Part shown: positions 10,193 to 20,200 of the stretch, in pieces
Position numbering within the stretch: position 1 is the stretch's first letter
How the letters are laid out: the number at the start of each line of letters is the position of its first letter
DNA from: Annona cherimola
Lineage: Eukaryota; Streptophyta; Magnoliopsida; Magnoliales; Annonaceae
Direction: 5' to 3'
Assembly (NCBI GenBank): GCA_030490835.1
Contig: CM059977.1
Coordinates: forward strand, 24,967,335-25,031,334
DNA length: 64,000 nucleotides
Translations under genes and position numbers: made by a program
The notes under the pieces: generated by a model
Databases searched by the model: none
Seen by the model: the letters and a program-made list of their open reading frames with translations, nothing else
What the model was told of the DNA's origin: nothing

Positions 10193-13100
10193 TTTTTTTT
10201 TTTTTTTTTTTTTGATGAAAAGGAATAACTCTACCCTGACCCCCCCGCACATAGAAAGGGGTTCGGGATAGAGTAATCCACAGAATTCATAGCTAAGAAA
10301 TTGTCAGCACATAGTTTCTCTACAATTTCTTGTGGGGGGTTTCCCCACCATGACATAGAATTCAAAGTAGAGACAGAGATTAAATCCGCTAAAACATGAG
10401 CCACAGAATTCCCTTGTCTCAGAACATGATGAACCGAAATGTGAGCATTGGCTTTAAGAACCGATTTGATGTCGTCAATGATATGGCCCACGGGTGAGAG
10501 GATAACACTATCATTGGACAAGAATGAACAAAGGAGGAGCGAGTCAGACTCAATCTGGACGTTCCGAAGCTTTAGATGAATTGCCCACCGAATCCCAAAG
10601 AGAAAAGCATTTGCTTCCAATAGTAGAGGAGTTTCCCCCCCTCCATTCCACCTACGTCCCCTGGCCGCTATGAAGTAACCCCGGAAATCCCTGATAACAG
10701 CAGCAACGCAGGAAATACCCCTTTCCACGGGACATCTGGAATCAACATTAATCTTGAAAACACCCTCAGGTGGCATAGTCCATCTAGGCACAAGCGGGAA
10801 ATCCAAGGTGGATTCTCTATCAAGAAGCTGAACTCTCCGCAGATGTTCAATGTAGTCCTTACACCACGAAAGTAAGTCAGCGAACACAGGCCTGATCCCT
10901 TCAGCAAGTAGCTTGTTTCTCAAAAACCATACACGCCAGCAAAAAACAATGAACAGAGCCAACTCATCTCGCCTGTTTTTCGAAGCAAGGTTGCTCATGA
11001 ATTCCTGCACCAAGAGCAACCGCTGACCCGACGGAGCCAAACTTCCTGCGATATGTGCAATGCTAGCACAACGCAGGAATAAGTGGTGAGCGTCCTCCGA
11101 ATACTCCGAGCAAAATAGACATTGAGGATTCACATCCATGCCTCGCCTCGCAAGGTTACACCTGGTAGGAAGAGAGTCCCTGAATAGTCGCCATGCAAAG
11201 ATCAGAATCTTGCTCGGAAGCCTAGTCTTCCAAATAGCCTTGAAGCATACAGAAGTCGACCTATTTTCGTTCCTCGTCATTAACCATCTGTGAGCCGACT
11301 TGACTGAGAACAGACCATTTGTCTCATGTTTCCAAAATATAGCATCCTCAATTTGTTGTCGGGGAAGTGGCACACAACAGACCGACTGCCACCCCACCAT
11401 TCCAACAGCCGCCATGACCTTGTCCCTATTCCAGCTATGAGTTCGTGCATCAATAAAGAAACTGACCGGGACATCCTCCGGGATGGATAAAGGAAGCGGC
11501 CCAGCCTTGCATACCCCCACATCCAACCAATCATCCATGAAGAACCGGATCCTCTTCCCATCCCCGACCCTCCACTTACACCCCCCCTGAATCATATCAC
11601 GAGCCTTAAGAATACCTCGCCAGGTGAACGAGTCAGACTGCTTTGGCACACAATTCCAAATGTCCGAGTTTGGGAAATATTTAGCTTTGAAAACCTTGAA
11701 ACATAAGGAATCTGGTCTCGTTGATAATCTCCAAACCTGTTTGGCGAGGAGGGCATAATTAAATGCGTGGAGGTCTTTGAAACCCATTCCCCCCACACAC
11801 TTAGACACACACATATCCCTCCAGGCAACCCAACACATCTTCCTTTTGTCCCCGTTTTCACCCCACCAAAATGTCCTGAGCATACCTTTGATAGTCTGAC
11901 AGAACGACTTTGGAAGCAGAAATATACTCATTGCATATGAGGGGATAGCCTGAGCCACAGCCTTGATAAGCACTTCCCTTCCTCCCCAAGACAGAAGCCG
12001 TCCTTTCCAGCCTTGGATTTTGTGGTAAATACGATCCGAAATAGCCTTGAATATCCTGGTCTTTGACCTCCCAAGCCACACCGGAAGGCCCAGATAGCTT
12101 TGGACTCCGTGCCCCGAAGACCCCATTCTGCTCGCCCACGCCTCCCGTTCCCACCGCTTCATGTTTGAACTGAAAAATAACGAAGTTTTGTCAACATTCA
12201 CCAGCTGGCCAGAAGAGGCAGAGTATATCCTTAGAATTTCCATGAATTTCGTAAACTCCTTATCTTCAGCCCGAAGGAAGATAAGTGCGTCATCTGCGAA
12301 CAATAAGTGGGTAATTTGAGGCCCCCGGAAGTTGATTCTGATTCCATGCAGAGAGCCCTGGGCCACCGCAGAAGAAAGGAGCGCAGATAGACCCTCCACA
12401 CATAGAAGGAAAAGATACGGAGACAGTGGATCACCCTGCCGCAGCCCCCTCTGTGGGTAGAAAAGCCTGGATTTGAAACCGTTGACCTTAACTCTGAAAC
12501 TAACCGTAGATATGCAACAAAACAACCAGTTAATCCACACCGGGCAGAAATTCATAGCCTCCATAACCCGCCTCAAAAAGCTCCACTCCACCCGATCATA
12601 GGCCTTTGACATATCTAACTTAACTGCCAACTCACGTCTTCTTCCCCCTCTGCGCCTCCTAAGAGAATGAATAGCCTCATATGCAACCAACATGTTGTCG
12701 GTGATTTGTCGCCCGGGAACGAAAGCACTCTGTTCCGCCCCAATAACCTCGTGGAGAACCACCTTTAGCCTGTTTGCCAGAATCTTAGCCGAAATTTTAT
12801 ACAGCACATTACAAAGACTAATAGGCCTAAACTGCGACAAATCGTGGGCGCCCTTCTTCTTTGGAATCAACACTAAAGTGGTAGAGTTTGCCTCCCGAAG
12901 ATGCCTTGCCAAGTAGCTATGATCAGTCCCATCCATGAATGCTTTGCACCAACAGAAAATATCCTGTCCAACAATATTCCAATACTGTTTAAAAAACACC
13001 GGTGACATTCCGTCTGGGCCCGGAGCCTTTTTGGAACCCATACTTTTAACCGCTCTAACAACTTCAGCCATACACAAAGGTTGAATCAACCCCTTTCGCT

Positions 13101-13335
13101 GATCATCAGAAATTTGCCTTGAGATAAGGCTTGAGACCCAGCTCAAGTTCTGAGGATTCGAGGAAGAATATATTTCAGAAAAGTGAGACACAGTCATGTT
13201 TAGCAAGTCATCTTGGTCCCTAACCTGGTTCCCGTCCTTATCCATTAGTGACTCGATGAAATTTGTTCGTCTCCGGTTCGAAGCCACCCGATGGAAGAAA
13301 CGCGTGTTTCTATCCCCCTCCATAAGCCAGTGAGC
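10193..13335 (-). mobile_element. Young 5'-truncated L1-type LINE insertion
   Basis: The perfect 14-bp target duplication GTTCAAGGACCTTT is at 10179-10192 and 13336-13349. A T-run of about 20 bases after the left copy is the poly(A) tail of a minus-strand insertion. The element is 3.14 kb: an endonuclease-less, 5'-truncated copy joined to target DNA in the linker just before the WxxEGDRNTxFFH motif. The 3' UTR between stop codon and tail is very short (about 17 bp). Identical duplications, a clean tail and an unbroken reading frame all point to recent insertion. Confidence 0.93.
10231..13335 (-). CDS. LINE ORF2 fragment: reverse transcriptase - zf-RVT - RNase H, endonuclease missing
   Basis: The frame is open for about 1035 codons and ends at TAG (10231-10233). 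The first in-frame ATG is at 13321-13323 (MEGDRNTRFFH); the codons before it are the truncated remainder of ORF2. Order of domains: pre-RT linker; KKAPGPDGM (about residue 105); LVLIPKKK and FRPISLCNVLYK (about 155-185); AFVPGRQITDN; KLDMSKAYDRVEW with a catalytic Asp; GLRQGDPLSPYLF; LLFADDALIF at about residue 348 (12287-12298) holding the catalytic Asp pair; a zf-RVT region with CLFCSEYSEDAHHLFLRC (about 760-780); and a C-terminal RNase H domain (NVDSR, LEANAF, ESDS, with His instead of Asp in AHVLADL, common in plant RVT_3). Without endonuclease and promoter it is not expected to retrotranspose on its own. Confidence 0.92.
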   Translation of the reverse strand, partial: AHWLMEGDRNTRFFHRVASNRRRTNFIESLMDKDGNQVRDQDDLLNMTVSHFSEIYSSSNPQNLSWVSSLISRQISDDQRKGLIQPLCMAEVVRAVKSMGSKKAPGPDGMSPVFFKQYWNIVGQDIFCWCKAFMDGTDHSYLARHLREANSTTLVLIPKKKGAHDLSQFRPISLCNVLYKISAKILANRLKVVLHEVIGAEQSAFVPGRQITDNMLVAYEAIHSLRRRRGGRRRELAVKLDMSKAYDRVEWSFLRRVMEAMNFCPVWINWLFCCISTVSFRVKVNGFKSRLFYPQRGLRQGDPLSPYLFLLCVEGLSALLSSAVAQGSLHGIRINFRGPQITHLLFADDALIFLRAEDKEFTKFMEILRIYSASSGQLVNVDKTSLFFSSNMKRWEREAWASRMGSSGHGVQSYLGLPVWLGRSKTRIFKAISDRIYHKIQGWKGRLLSWGGREVLIKAVAQAIPSYAMSIFLLPKSFCQTIKGMLRTFWWGENGDKRKMCWVAWRDMCVSKCVGGMGFKDLHAFNYALLAKQVWRLSTRPDSLCFKVFKAKYFPNSDIWNCVPKQSDSFTWRGILKARDMIQGGCKWRVGDGKRIRFFMDDWLDVGVCKAGPLPLSIPEDVPVSFFIDARTHSWNRDKVMAAVGMVGWQSVCCVPLPRQQIEDAIFWKHETNGLFSVKSAHRWLMTRNENRSTSVCFKAIWKTRLPSKILIFAWRLFRDSLPTRCNLARRGMDVNPQCLFCSEYSEDAHHLFLRCASIAHIAGSLAPSGQRLLLVQEFMSNLASKNRRDELALFIVFCWRVWFLRNKLLAEGIRPVFADLLSWCKDYIEHLRRVQLLDRESTLDFPLVPRWTMPPEGVFKINVDSRCPVERGISCVAAVIRDFRGYFIAARGRRWNGGGETPLLLEANAFLFGIRWAIHLKLRNVQIESDSLLLCSFLSNDSVILSPVGHIIDDIKSVLKANAHISVHHVLRQGNSVAHVLADLISVSTLNSMSWWGNPPQEIVEKLCADNFLAMNSVDYSIPNPFLCAGGSG

Positions 13336-13349
13336 GTTCAAGGACCTTT

Positions 13350-14560
13350 ATGCTTTCATGAATAAATGAATTTTGATCTCTTTTTTTATTGATATATATT
13401 TTACATCACATCTCAACTAATATTATAATCAAATACTAAGACAATTTTTACAATTTTTTCAAAAAGAGCCTACTAGCTCCTAAATACAATAGGATTTTTA
13501 AGCTCATTTTAACTTAAATGGGAAGAGCTAAAACTATGCGTTTCCCATTTGTATGGATGTTTGGCATGATTTATTTATCCTGCTCAAACTTTATCCTGCG
13601 GTAAAAGCCTCAAATGGAGGTTTCTAGTTTCTACTACTGTACAACGGCTATCAAAAAGTAGCTAAATGGAGCCTTAAGCATATGAACCTGTAGAATCACT
13701 TGCAAAGATCCAAGTCAAGCTTTAATCCACCAGAAAAAAGATCTTTTTCCACATATGAAAGCTGGACTCTTTGCTTATTATTCTCATTCTCATTTTCTTT
13801 TTTCTTCTTTTTCCAAATGCAGATTTCTCATGTGTAGCTTTGACCTCGTTGATGTCTCTTGACCAAGCCCTGTTTTTAGTCCATGGCATGATGCATTTTA
13901 TTTTGACCAGGCCATTATCAGACTATTTTGAGTTCATTCCTATTTTCAATCGATAGGGTGCCAAAAGTTCTTCAGACTATTTTTTTTTTTTTTTAAATAA
14001 CAGTATATTTGTTAGTCTGACGTGACATCTATTTGCTGTAATTAAATTGATTTCTGTCATCGTCATCTTATTTGACTTGTTATTTCTTATTCTTCTGGCT
14101 AATATGCCTATGTATTTCTTTTGCACCTTTTCCGACCGGTCGTAAAAGATCGGTACTCTTCTTTTATGCATTCTCTATCTTTATGACCACCCGCACTACA
14201 AGCAAAATTTTAAAAAAACAACTTTTGGAAGAAAAAAAGTAGAGGGTAATGGTTAGGGTGCTCGGAATGACCCAAGAGGATGAAAATTCAATGAAAGTGT
14301 TGAATAAGTTGATGTTGTGCATTGAGATTTGAGAATAAGAAAAGTACTATTAAAATATAAAAAATAATTATATATTAGAAAAATGAGATATTGTATTGGA
14401 AATTAAATTTCTTTTTTTGGAACCAAAAATCCCATTCAATTCCTCTTGGATGGCAGCAAATTAAATTATTTTTTAATGATTTCTTTTTTGTTACGTTTAT
14501 ATTCAATTTATCTTACGATTTCCATATTATATTTTTCTTTAGCAATATATAGCAGGGGAG
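13350..14560. other. AT-rich intergenic DNA
   Basis: No gene is visible. The 11-mer CAGACTATTTT occurs twice (about 13919 and 13973) around 43 bp, the second followed by a T-run; I could not turn this into a convincing element. Small ORFs here lack any recognisable content. Confidence 0.4.
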
Positions 14561-14641
14561 GAGACCGCCCCTCCTCGGATAGGAAACTCAAAGCTCTCAC
14601 AGTGAAGACTGAAACCCTAATTACCAATTGAGCTATACCCG
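14560..14641 (-). mobile_element. tRNA-like SINE head, relic
   Basis: Read on the minus strand the segment begins GGGTATAGCTCAATTGGTAA, with a perfect polymerase III A box (TAGCTCAATTGG). The B box is degenerate (GAGCTTTGAGTTTCC). No CCA-acceptor pairing is seen, so it is a SINE fragment and not a tRNA gene. No target duplication was found. Confidence 0.45.
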
Positions 14642-14648
14642 TATTTTC

Positions 14649-14697
14649 ACAACAAATAGGCTTTTTTTTTTTTTTTTTTGGAATAAACAACAAATAG
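14649..14697 (-). mobile_element. Tail-only retro-insertion: 27 bp between 11-bp target duplications
   Basis: The perfect 11-mer ACAACAAATAG at 14649-14659 and 14687-14697 brackets GC, a T18 run and GGAATAA. On the minus strand this reads TTATTCC then a poly(A) tail: an extremely 5'-truncated LINE- or SINE-type insertion with almost nothing left but its tail. Confidence 0.7.
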
Positions 14698-14796
14698 ATT
14701 TTGATTGCAGGAGTTTATGGAAATAAAATTAAATAGATGTAAGAAAGGAATCTCCTCTTTTTCTCAGCCATTGAGCAAACAGGGCCTTAGTACAAA

Positions 14797-15043
14797 TTGT
14801 TCAATTGATTTTTATTGATATATTATTTCATCCTAGGACAATAAACAGCAGTCTTACAAATCGTTTTGACTTTGATTAAAATCTTATTTCATCCGAGGAT
14901 AGGATAATAAACAGCAGTCGTGCAAATTGTTCGACTTTAATTGAAATCTTATTTCATCCTCGGATAATGAACAGAAGTCTTACAAATTGTACAATTGATT
15001 TTTGTTAAAATACTATTTCAATCTAGGATAATAAACAATAGTC
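14797..15043 (+). repeat. Minisatellite, about four copies of a 60-70-bp unit
   Basis: The unit contains CTTATTTCATCCTAGGATAA, then AACAGCAGTCTTACAAATTG, and recurs four times with substitutions and small indels (GGACAATAAACAGCAGTC, GGATAATAAACAGCAGTC, GGATAATGAACAGAAGTC, GGATAATAAACAATAGTC). Confidence 0.85.
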
Positions 15044-15392
15044 CAGGAGCTGAGAACGGAGAGACGGCCTCCACAACAACATTGCTTTCCAATGAAAATT
15101 CATGAAAATCGAACATGAAATTCAGGCATAGAAAAGAATAAAAAGGCAAAGAATAATTAATGTTGACCTCAGCTACCCTTTGGGAAGAGGATGGGACAGG
15201 AATCATCACGGATTTCCTTCTGAGAAAGAAGACGTGGATGCAAATCTACCACCTTGAAGCTTCTTTGAAACACCCAAGAAATTTGGCAACAGCAGCAAAA
15301 GGGTCCACATCAAAGCAGCACTAATAGGAAACCTTAATTCTTCTAAATTGACTTTAATTCTTCTAAGTTCTATCAACCATCCATCCATTGCA

Positions 15393-15414
15393 GCTCTCTC
15401 TCTCTCTCTCTCTC
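15393..15414 (+). repeat. (CT)n microsatellite
   Basis: About eleven uninterrupted CT units. Confidence 0.9.
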
Positions 15415-16795
15415 TGTACCGTGCACGGTTTCAAATGACCTGGTGTTAATGGATATTTTCTGGTCGAAAATGATTGTCCTGAAAAAGGGCAATTTTACTT
15501 CTGGAAAATGGAATCAAGTTCACCTGAGCATTCCAAACAATTCTGATTCTATCCAACATAATCGAAAATTCGTACCCCATCCTAAGTATCCGGTCAACAT
15601 AATTTTTTAGATTTGAACCCGATAAATATTAATAAACATATTGGATAGCTTGGATTTATAAAAAGCAGATGTGTAAAAACTATTCAAATTCTAACGTGGG
15701 AAAACATATGATTTTTTTTTTTTTAAAAGTATGAAAGTCATATGATTTAATGGGGATAAAAAGATAATAAAATTAAAATAAATAGTATAATTATATAAAA
15801 AATATAAAAAATTTGAAAAGTAAGATAAATACTTAAGATGTTGTCGACATAAAAAATGGAGGACAATTTCTCCCTTTTTCCGAGTTTCAAATGGTTGAAT
15901 TCCACTTCCAATTATTATTGTTGTTGCTGTTATACATGCACGTTTCAATATTAGTTACATTTTTAATTATTATCTTTATAATTTTTATTTATTGTCTTAT
16001 ATTTTAATTGGAATAGCACACATAGTAATACGAATTGTCAATTTAAAACTTTTCATTTTCCGCAACAATCTTATTTTTAATTATTTCTTTATATTTTATT
16101 ATATAATTACCTTATTTTTTCAATAATTTTTCTACTTTTACCCATAAAAATATTATCTATTTTAATTTTATTTTTTTTACTTTTCATCATTATTCTTATC
16201 ATATCGTGTTACTTATCATTTCAAAAAGTTATGCTCTAAAACTTTTTAACTTAAAATTTTCATCGATTACAAAATTTACCCTATTATGTGAAGAGAAAAG
16301 TTCCTTAATAGATTTATTTAATCAATCTAATTTATTCATTGTGTTCTAAAATGTTTGCTTATTCTAACCCGTATAAGATTCTTTGATAGAATTTGTATTT
16401 AATATGAGAAATAATGATATATATATATGTAGAATGAGTAAAATTGTATTAAAAATAAATAAAATTGCGTTAAAAATTTAAAAATTAGCTTCCGAATTAA
16501 GAAAAATTTCGGAAATAATAATACAAATTCAATTCAAAAATCTTGTAGAGTTTGAAACATGTCCTTATTTAATCAAGAATATAATTATTCTCATTGTTCG
16601 GATAACTATGTGATTGATATAAGTAAGTATATTTTTAATTAGAGTTAAACCTAGTTGTTGCATTTGGCAAGACGACAATTTTTAAAGTTTTCCTAGCCTA
16701 ATTTATTAAAAGGAGGGGGAATCGGTTGTTTGAAGTCACTGCACTGCAGAGTATACCTTCTTCATTGACTGCTTTGTACATGTCATCAACGTGAC
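15415..16795. other. AT-rich intergenic DNA upstream of the kinase gene, with Tourist-like arms
   Basis: No gene is visible. About 15700-15840 and 16045-16275 resemble the two arms of the Tourist-like MITE family; the second is in reverse orientation (TATTTTAATTTTA, CATCATTATTCTTATCATAT). Both are decayed. Confidence 0.45.
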
Positions 16796-17023
16796 ATGGC
16801 GTTGCGTTGCTGGCGGAACAGAGTTGTACTGAACCCGTTCGAGGAAACTCCCACAAGAGCCGCCTGTGAAAGCGACACCGTAATGATACACAAGACGACT
16901 GAGCAAGCGAGCGTATCAGCGTATGTGACTAGAACAACTCAACGCATTGTAGCAGGCAGCAATAGCATCGACATCGTATGCAGTAGACCGGTTCGCTCCG
17001 TAAGCGAGCCGAAGTGGGATTGA
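16796..17023 (+). CDS. Small ATG-started ORF of unknown status upstream of the kinase gene
   Basis: ATG at 16796-16798 opens 75 codons. The peptide is hydrophilic and without recognised motifs. Base composition jumps here from very AT-rich to balanced with frequent CG dinucleotides, unlike the preceding kilobase. The ORF ends about 90 bp before the kinase leader ATGs, so it could be part of the promoter or leader, a separate small gene, or chance. I see no family resemblance. Confidence 0.2.
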   Translation: MALRCWRNRVVLNPFEETPTRAACESDTVMIHKTTEQASVSAYVTRTTQRIVAGSNSIDIVCSRPVRSVSEPKWD

Positions 17024-17115
17024 CTGAGTTCGTAGTACTAGAAATAACTAAAAGAAAACATAAAAAATTAGAAGCGCCCAAAATATCGGCTTTGTGTTTT
17101 CAGTCCTCTGCTCTC

Positions 17116-17184
17116 ATGGCCTGCTCCCTGTCGGCTTCCTTACCAGCTGCTCATAAGTTTTGGCCTTCCTGCGTCCAGGGCTAG
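17116..17184 (+). promoter_or_regulatory. Upstream ORF 1 of the MAPKKK gene (22 codons)
   Basis: ATG at 17116 opens a 22-codon frame (starting MACSLSASLPAAHKF) that closes at TAG 17182-17184, before the main start. It matters only if transcription starts upstream of 17116, which the sequence does not settle. Confidence 0.4.
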
Positions 17185-17216
17185 GGCTAGGGCTACGCCT
17201 TCTTCGATTTTCTGTC

Positions 17217-17231
17217 ATGTGCTCTCAGTAA
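17217..17231 (+). promoter_or_regulatory. Upstream ORF 2 (four codons) overlapping the MAPKKK start as TAATG
   Basis: ATG TGC TCT CAG TAA lies immediately before the main start. The last A of its stop is the first base of the main ATG at 17231. The coding frame's first ATG is at 17231; the in-frame stop at 17189-17191 rules out an earlier start in this exon. Confidence 0.6.
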
Positions 17232-20200
17232 TGCATTTCCCCCTCTTCCGCCGCAATTCTCATTCTCATTCCCAGTCCCAGCCCCGCCTCACTCGCCAGC
17301 ACAACTTCGGGTACCTCACCGACGAGGATGTCGTTGGCCGGAGGACTTCAGTTTCTTCCGGCCCGCCGTGGCTCCGGGCGAACCCGGACTTACACTCCCT
17401 GCCGGCGCCATCTCATGCTCCGGAGCCGGGGGAGGAGCTGAGGAGGCAGAAGTCGGGGGTTTCATCAGAGGGGAGCTCCGGGCGCTGCCGCCCTTTGCCC
17501 TCGCCCAGGGAGGGAGGGAGTCGGAATTTCTCGAATGGGGACAATTCGGCTGGCAGGTAGTGATCGTGTTTGATTTTGGTAAAATTTATTTTTTTCAGGT
17601 AATTGCCATCGATTATCGTGCAAAAATCCTCATTGTTTATCACTTGGTCGAATTATCAGTGAGATCGTTTCTGCTCACCAGGAGGAAAAAAAAAATCATT
17701 TTCAATTATTATGCAAAAATCAGCATTTGTTTATCTCCTGTTCTGATCCACGAGGCATGAATTATGTATCAACCACTATCTCTACCCAACTCCCAATTTG
17801 AAGCTTGATTTGTGTGGGAGGCTGTTTGGATTTGCAAATCATTTCTTCAGAGGAGATGCAATTTTCATTTCTTAAATGGTTCATGAATCTTCTTTGGCGA
17901 AGACTGGCCAGTTACCAGGTTAAAGTCAATTAAGCTCGACTCAGCTATAGGGGGGAAACGCTAACCCCATTCACTTACACATAGATTTGCCTGCGCGACT
18001 TTGGTTGATGATATTTTGTATTTTGCCTTCATGGATATGATTAGTCAATCACCAAGACAGGTCTTAAGATTTCTATTCCCTTGTTGTGGTGGTTATCGAT
18101 GCAATACTGTGGCTATGCTTAGAATAATGTCTTCTTAAAAGTCTGTTCTTTTTAGCACTTCCCATCATTGCAAGCCTTTTTTCCCTAAAAAGATAATGAT
18201 CTTGTTGTTGATCTACAGGTTGGCTGTTCCTGCTAAGAGTGCTCCTGCTAGCAGTTTCTCTAGCCCAAGAATGAGCCCTCGAAGATTGAGTACTGGGGAT
18301 TGCTTTTCAACTGGGCTGATGGTTCAGCAGGGGATCCACATTTGTTCTGACTTAGATCTCCTTTCTGTAGATAATCCCTACTTATGTCAAACTTCTCCAG
18401 AGAGATTTTTTGCGAGTTCTGAACATTCTCCTCTTCAGACACCAACACCACGAAGTCCTAGCCCCAAAAGTTGCACACAAACTGGAGCCACTTCCCCACG
18501 TCACCCCAAATTGACAGTGGATTGTAGTGCCTTATGGCCTGAAGTCAATCGTTCTGTTTCTGGGCACCCACTGCCTCGTCCTCCAGTAGCCGGTCTCTCT
18601 ATTCCCTCACCTGGTAGCCACCAAGCTTGGAAGTCAGAAGCCTCATCAATGTCAAGTCATTGGCAGAAGGGAAGGCTTATTGGAAGTGGAACTTTTGGAA
18701 AGGTTTATACTGCCACCCACAGGTACGCATTCATTAATCATGATTTCTTAATTTCTTCTTCAGCCGATCTTAGCAAAATGTACGTTCTGCCTTCGACAGG
18801 GTAACTGGAGCCTCATGTGCAATGAAAGAAGTTGCTCTAATTCCTGATGATACTAAATCTGCTGAATGTATAAGACAACTAGAGCAGGTAATTCTCTCAA
18901 CCCACTGATATGAGCTCTGGATTGTAGAATTTTGTATTCTGAACTTGGTTTTGAGGATTCTTTTATTTTTCATTGCAATCCAAATTCATTCCAGTCATGT
19001 GATCCTGGTGATTTCTTGTGCTTGTGAATTGCACACGGCTACCACAGGATGTTCCCTGCATGGTAAACGGTCTTCTCCCAGTGGAGATTCAAACTATCTG
19101 TTATGAGAACTTAATCTGCTTTCTGATTAAGTGTATGGATGTTTTCATCATATAAAGTTGTATTGCCAATTTTTCTTGGCTACATTAGCAGGCTGTGATG
19201 CTCTTAGTATTTTAGCTAGGCATACTTTAGATTTGGTTTTGCAGCTATTCATGCTCAATTTTGTTGCAGGAAATAAAGGTTCTCAGCCAGTTAAAGCATC
19301 CAAATATTGTACAATATTATGGAAGTGAAATTGTAAGTAGTTTGAATGTTTGTTTTGTATACTGTTATGTTTCTTGCTTAATCATGCTTCTATGGAAATT
19401 TGCTAAATTTCTTAATTTTATGAATGCAGATTGAAGATCACTTCTATATTTATCTGGAGTATGTGCATCCTGGTTCTGTCAGTAAGTACATCCAGGACAA
19501 CTGTGGAGCATTGACAGAGTCTGTTGTTCGGAATTTTACCCGCCACATTCTTTGTGGATTGGAATTCTTGCACCGCACTAAGACAATCCATAGGTGCTTT
19601 TACATCAGTTCTTGTTGCTTCCTCCCCTCCCCCTTTCAACAGTTTTATATCCATTCTGTAGTTCAAGCTGTTTGAGGAGAAATCTCCTTCCATGCTTTTT
19701 CTTTATTCTTTGATTTTTTTTTTAAAGCTCTAGGAGCTTCCTTAACAGTTTTTGTTGCACTCCTTTCAACAAGAAGATGCATCATTACCTAGCTTTTCTG
19801 TCCACCATCTTCCCTGATTATGCATTGGAAGGTCTGCTTGAGAGTTAAAATACCAATGAGTAAAATGTTGTATGAAGATATTTAGTAGCGATACTTCCTT
19901 GCAGAATGATAAATTCATTTGAAGGCAGTGAAGCCTGTAACATGTGTCTTATTTTACCAGTCTTGGTATTTTTGTTAAACAGTCAGTTTCTTAATACCGA
20001 TTTGATTTTATTGTGTCTTATAGAGATATCAAAGGGGGCAATTTACTTGTCAATGCAGATGGTGCTGTTAAACTTGCAGATTTTGGAATGGCAAAGCATG
20101 TAAGTAATATGTGGTTCTGCAAATTGAAGCATTAAAATGTTGACAGACTTCATGAAGTCTTATGTTTTTTATAGTTGTCATCAAGTATTTACTTATTCTG

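Noticed and set aside
14560..14641. A tRNA gene on the minus strand
   Set aside because: The A box is perfect but the B box and acceptor stem are not; it fits a SINE head.
17180..17197. GGGCTA triplet repeat as telomeric or telo-box DNA
   Set aside because: Only three units, and the sequence is neither TTTAGGG nor AAACCCTA.
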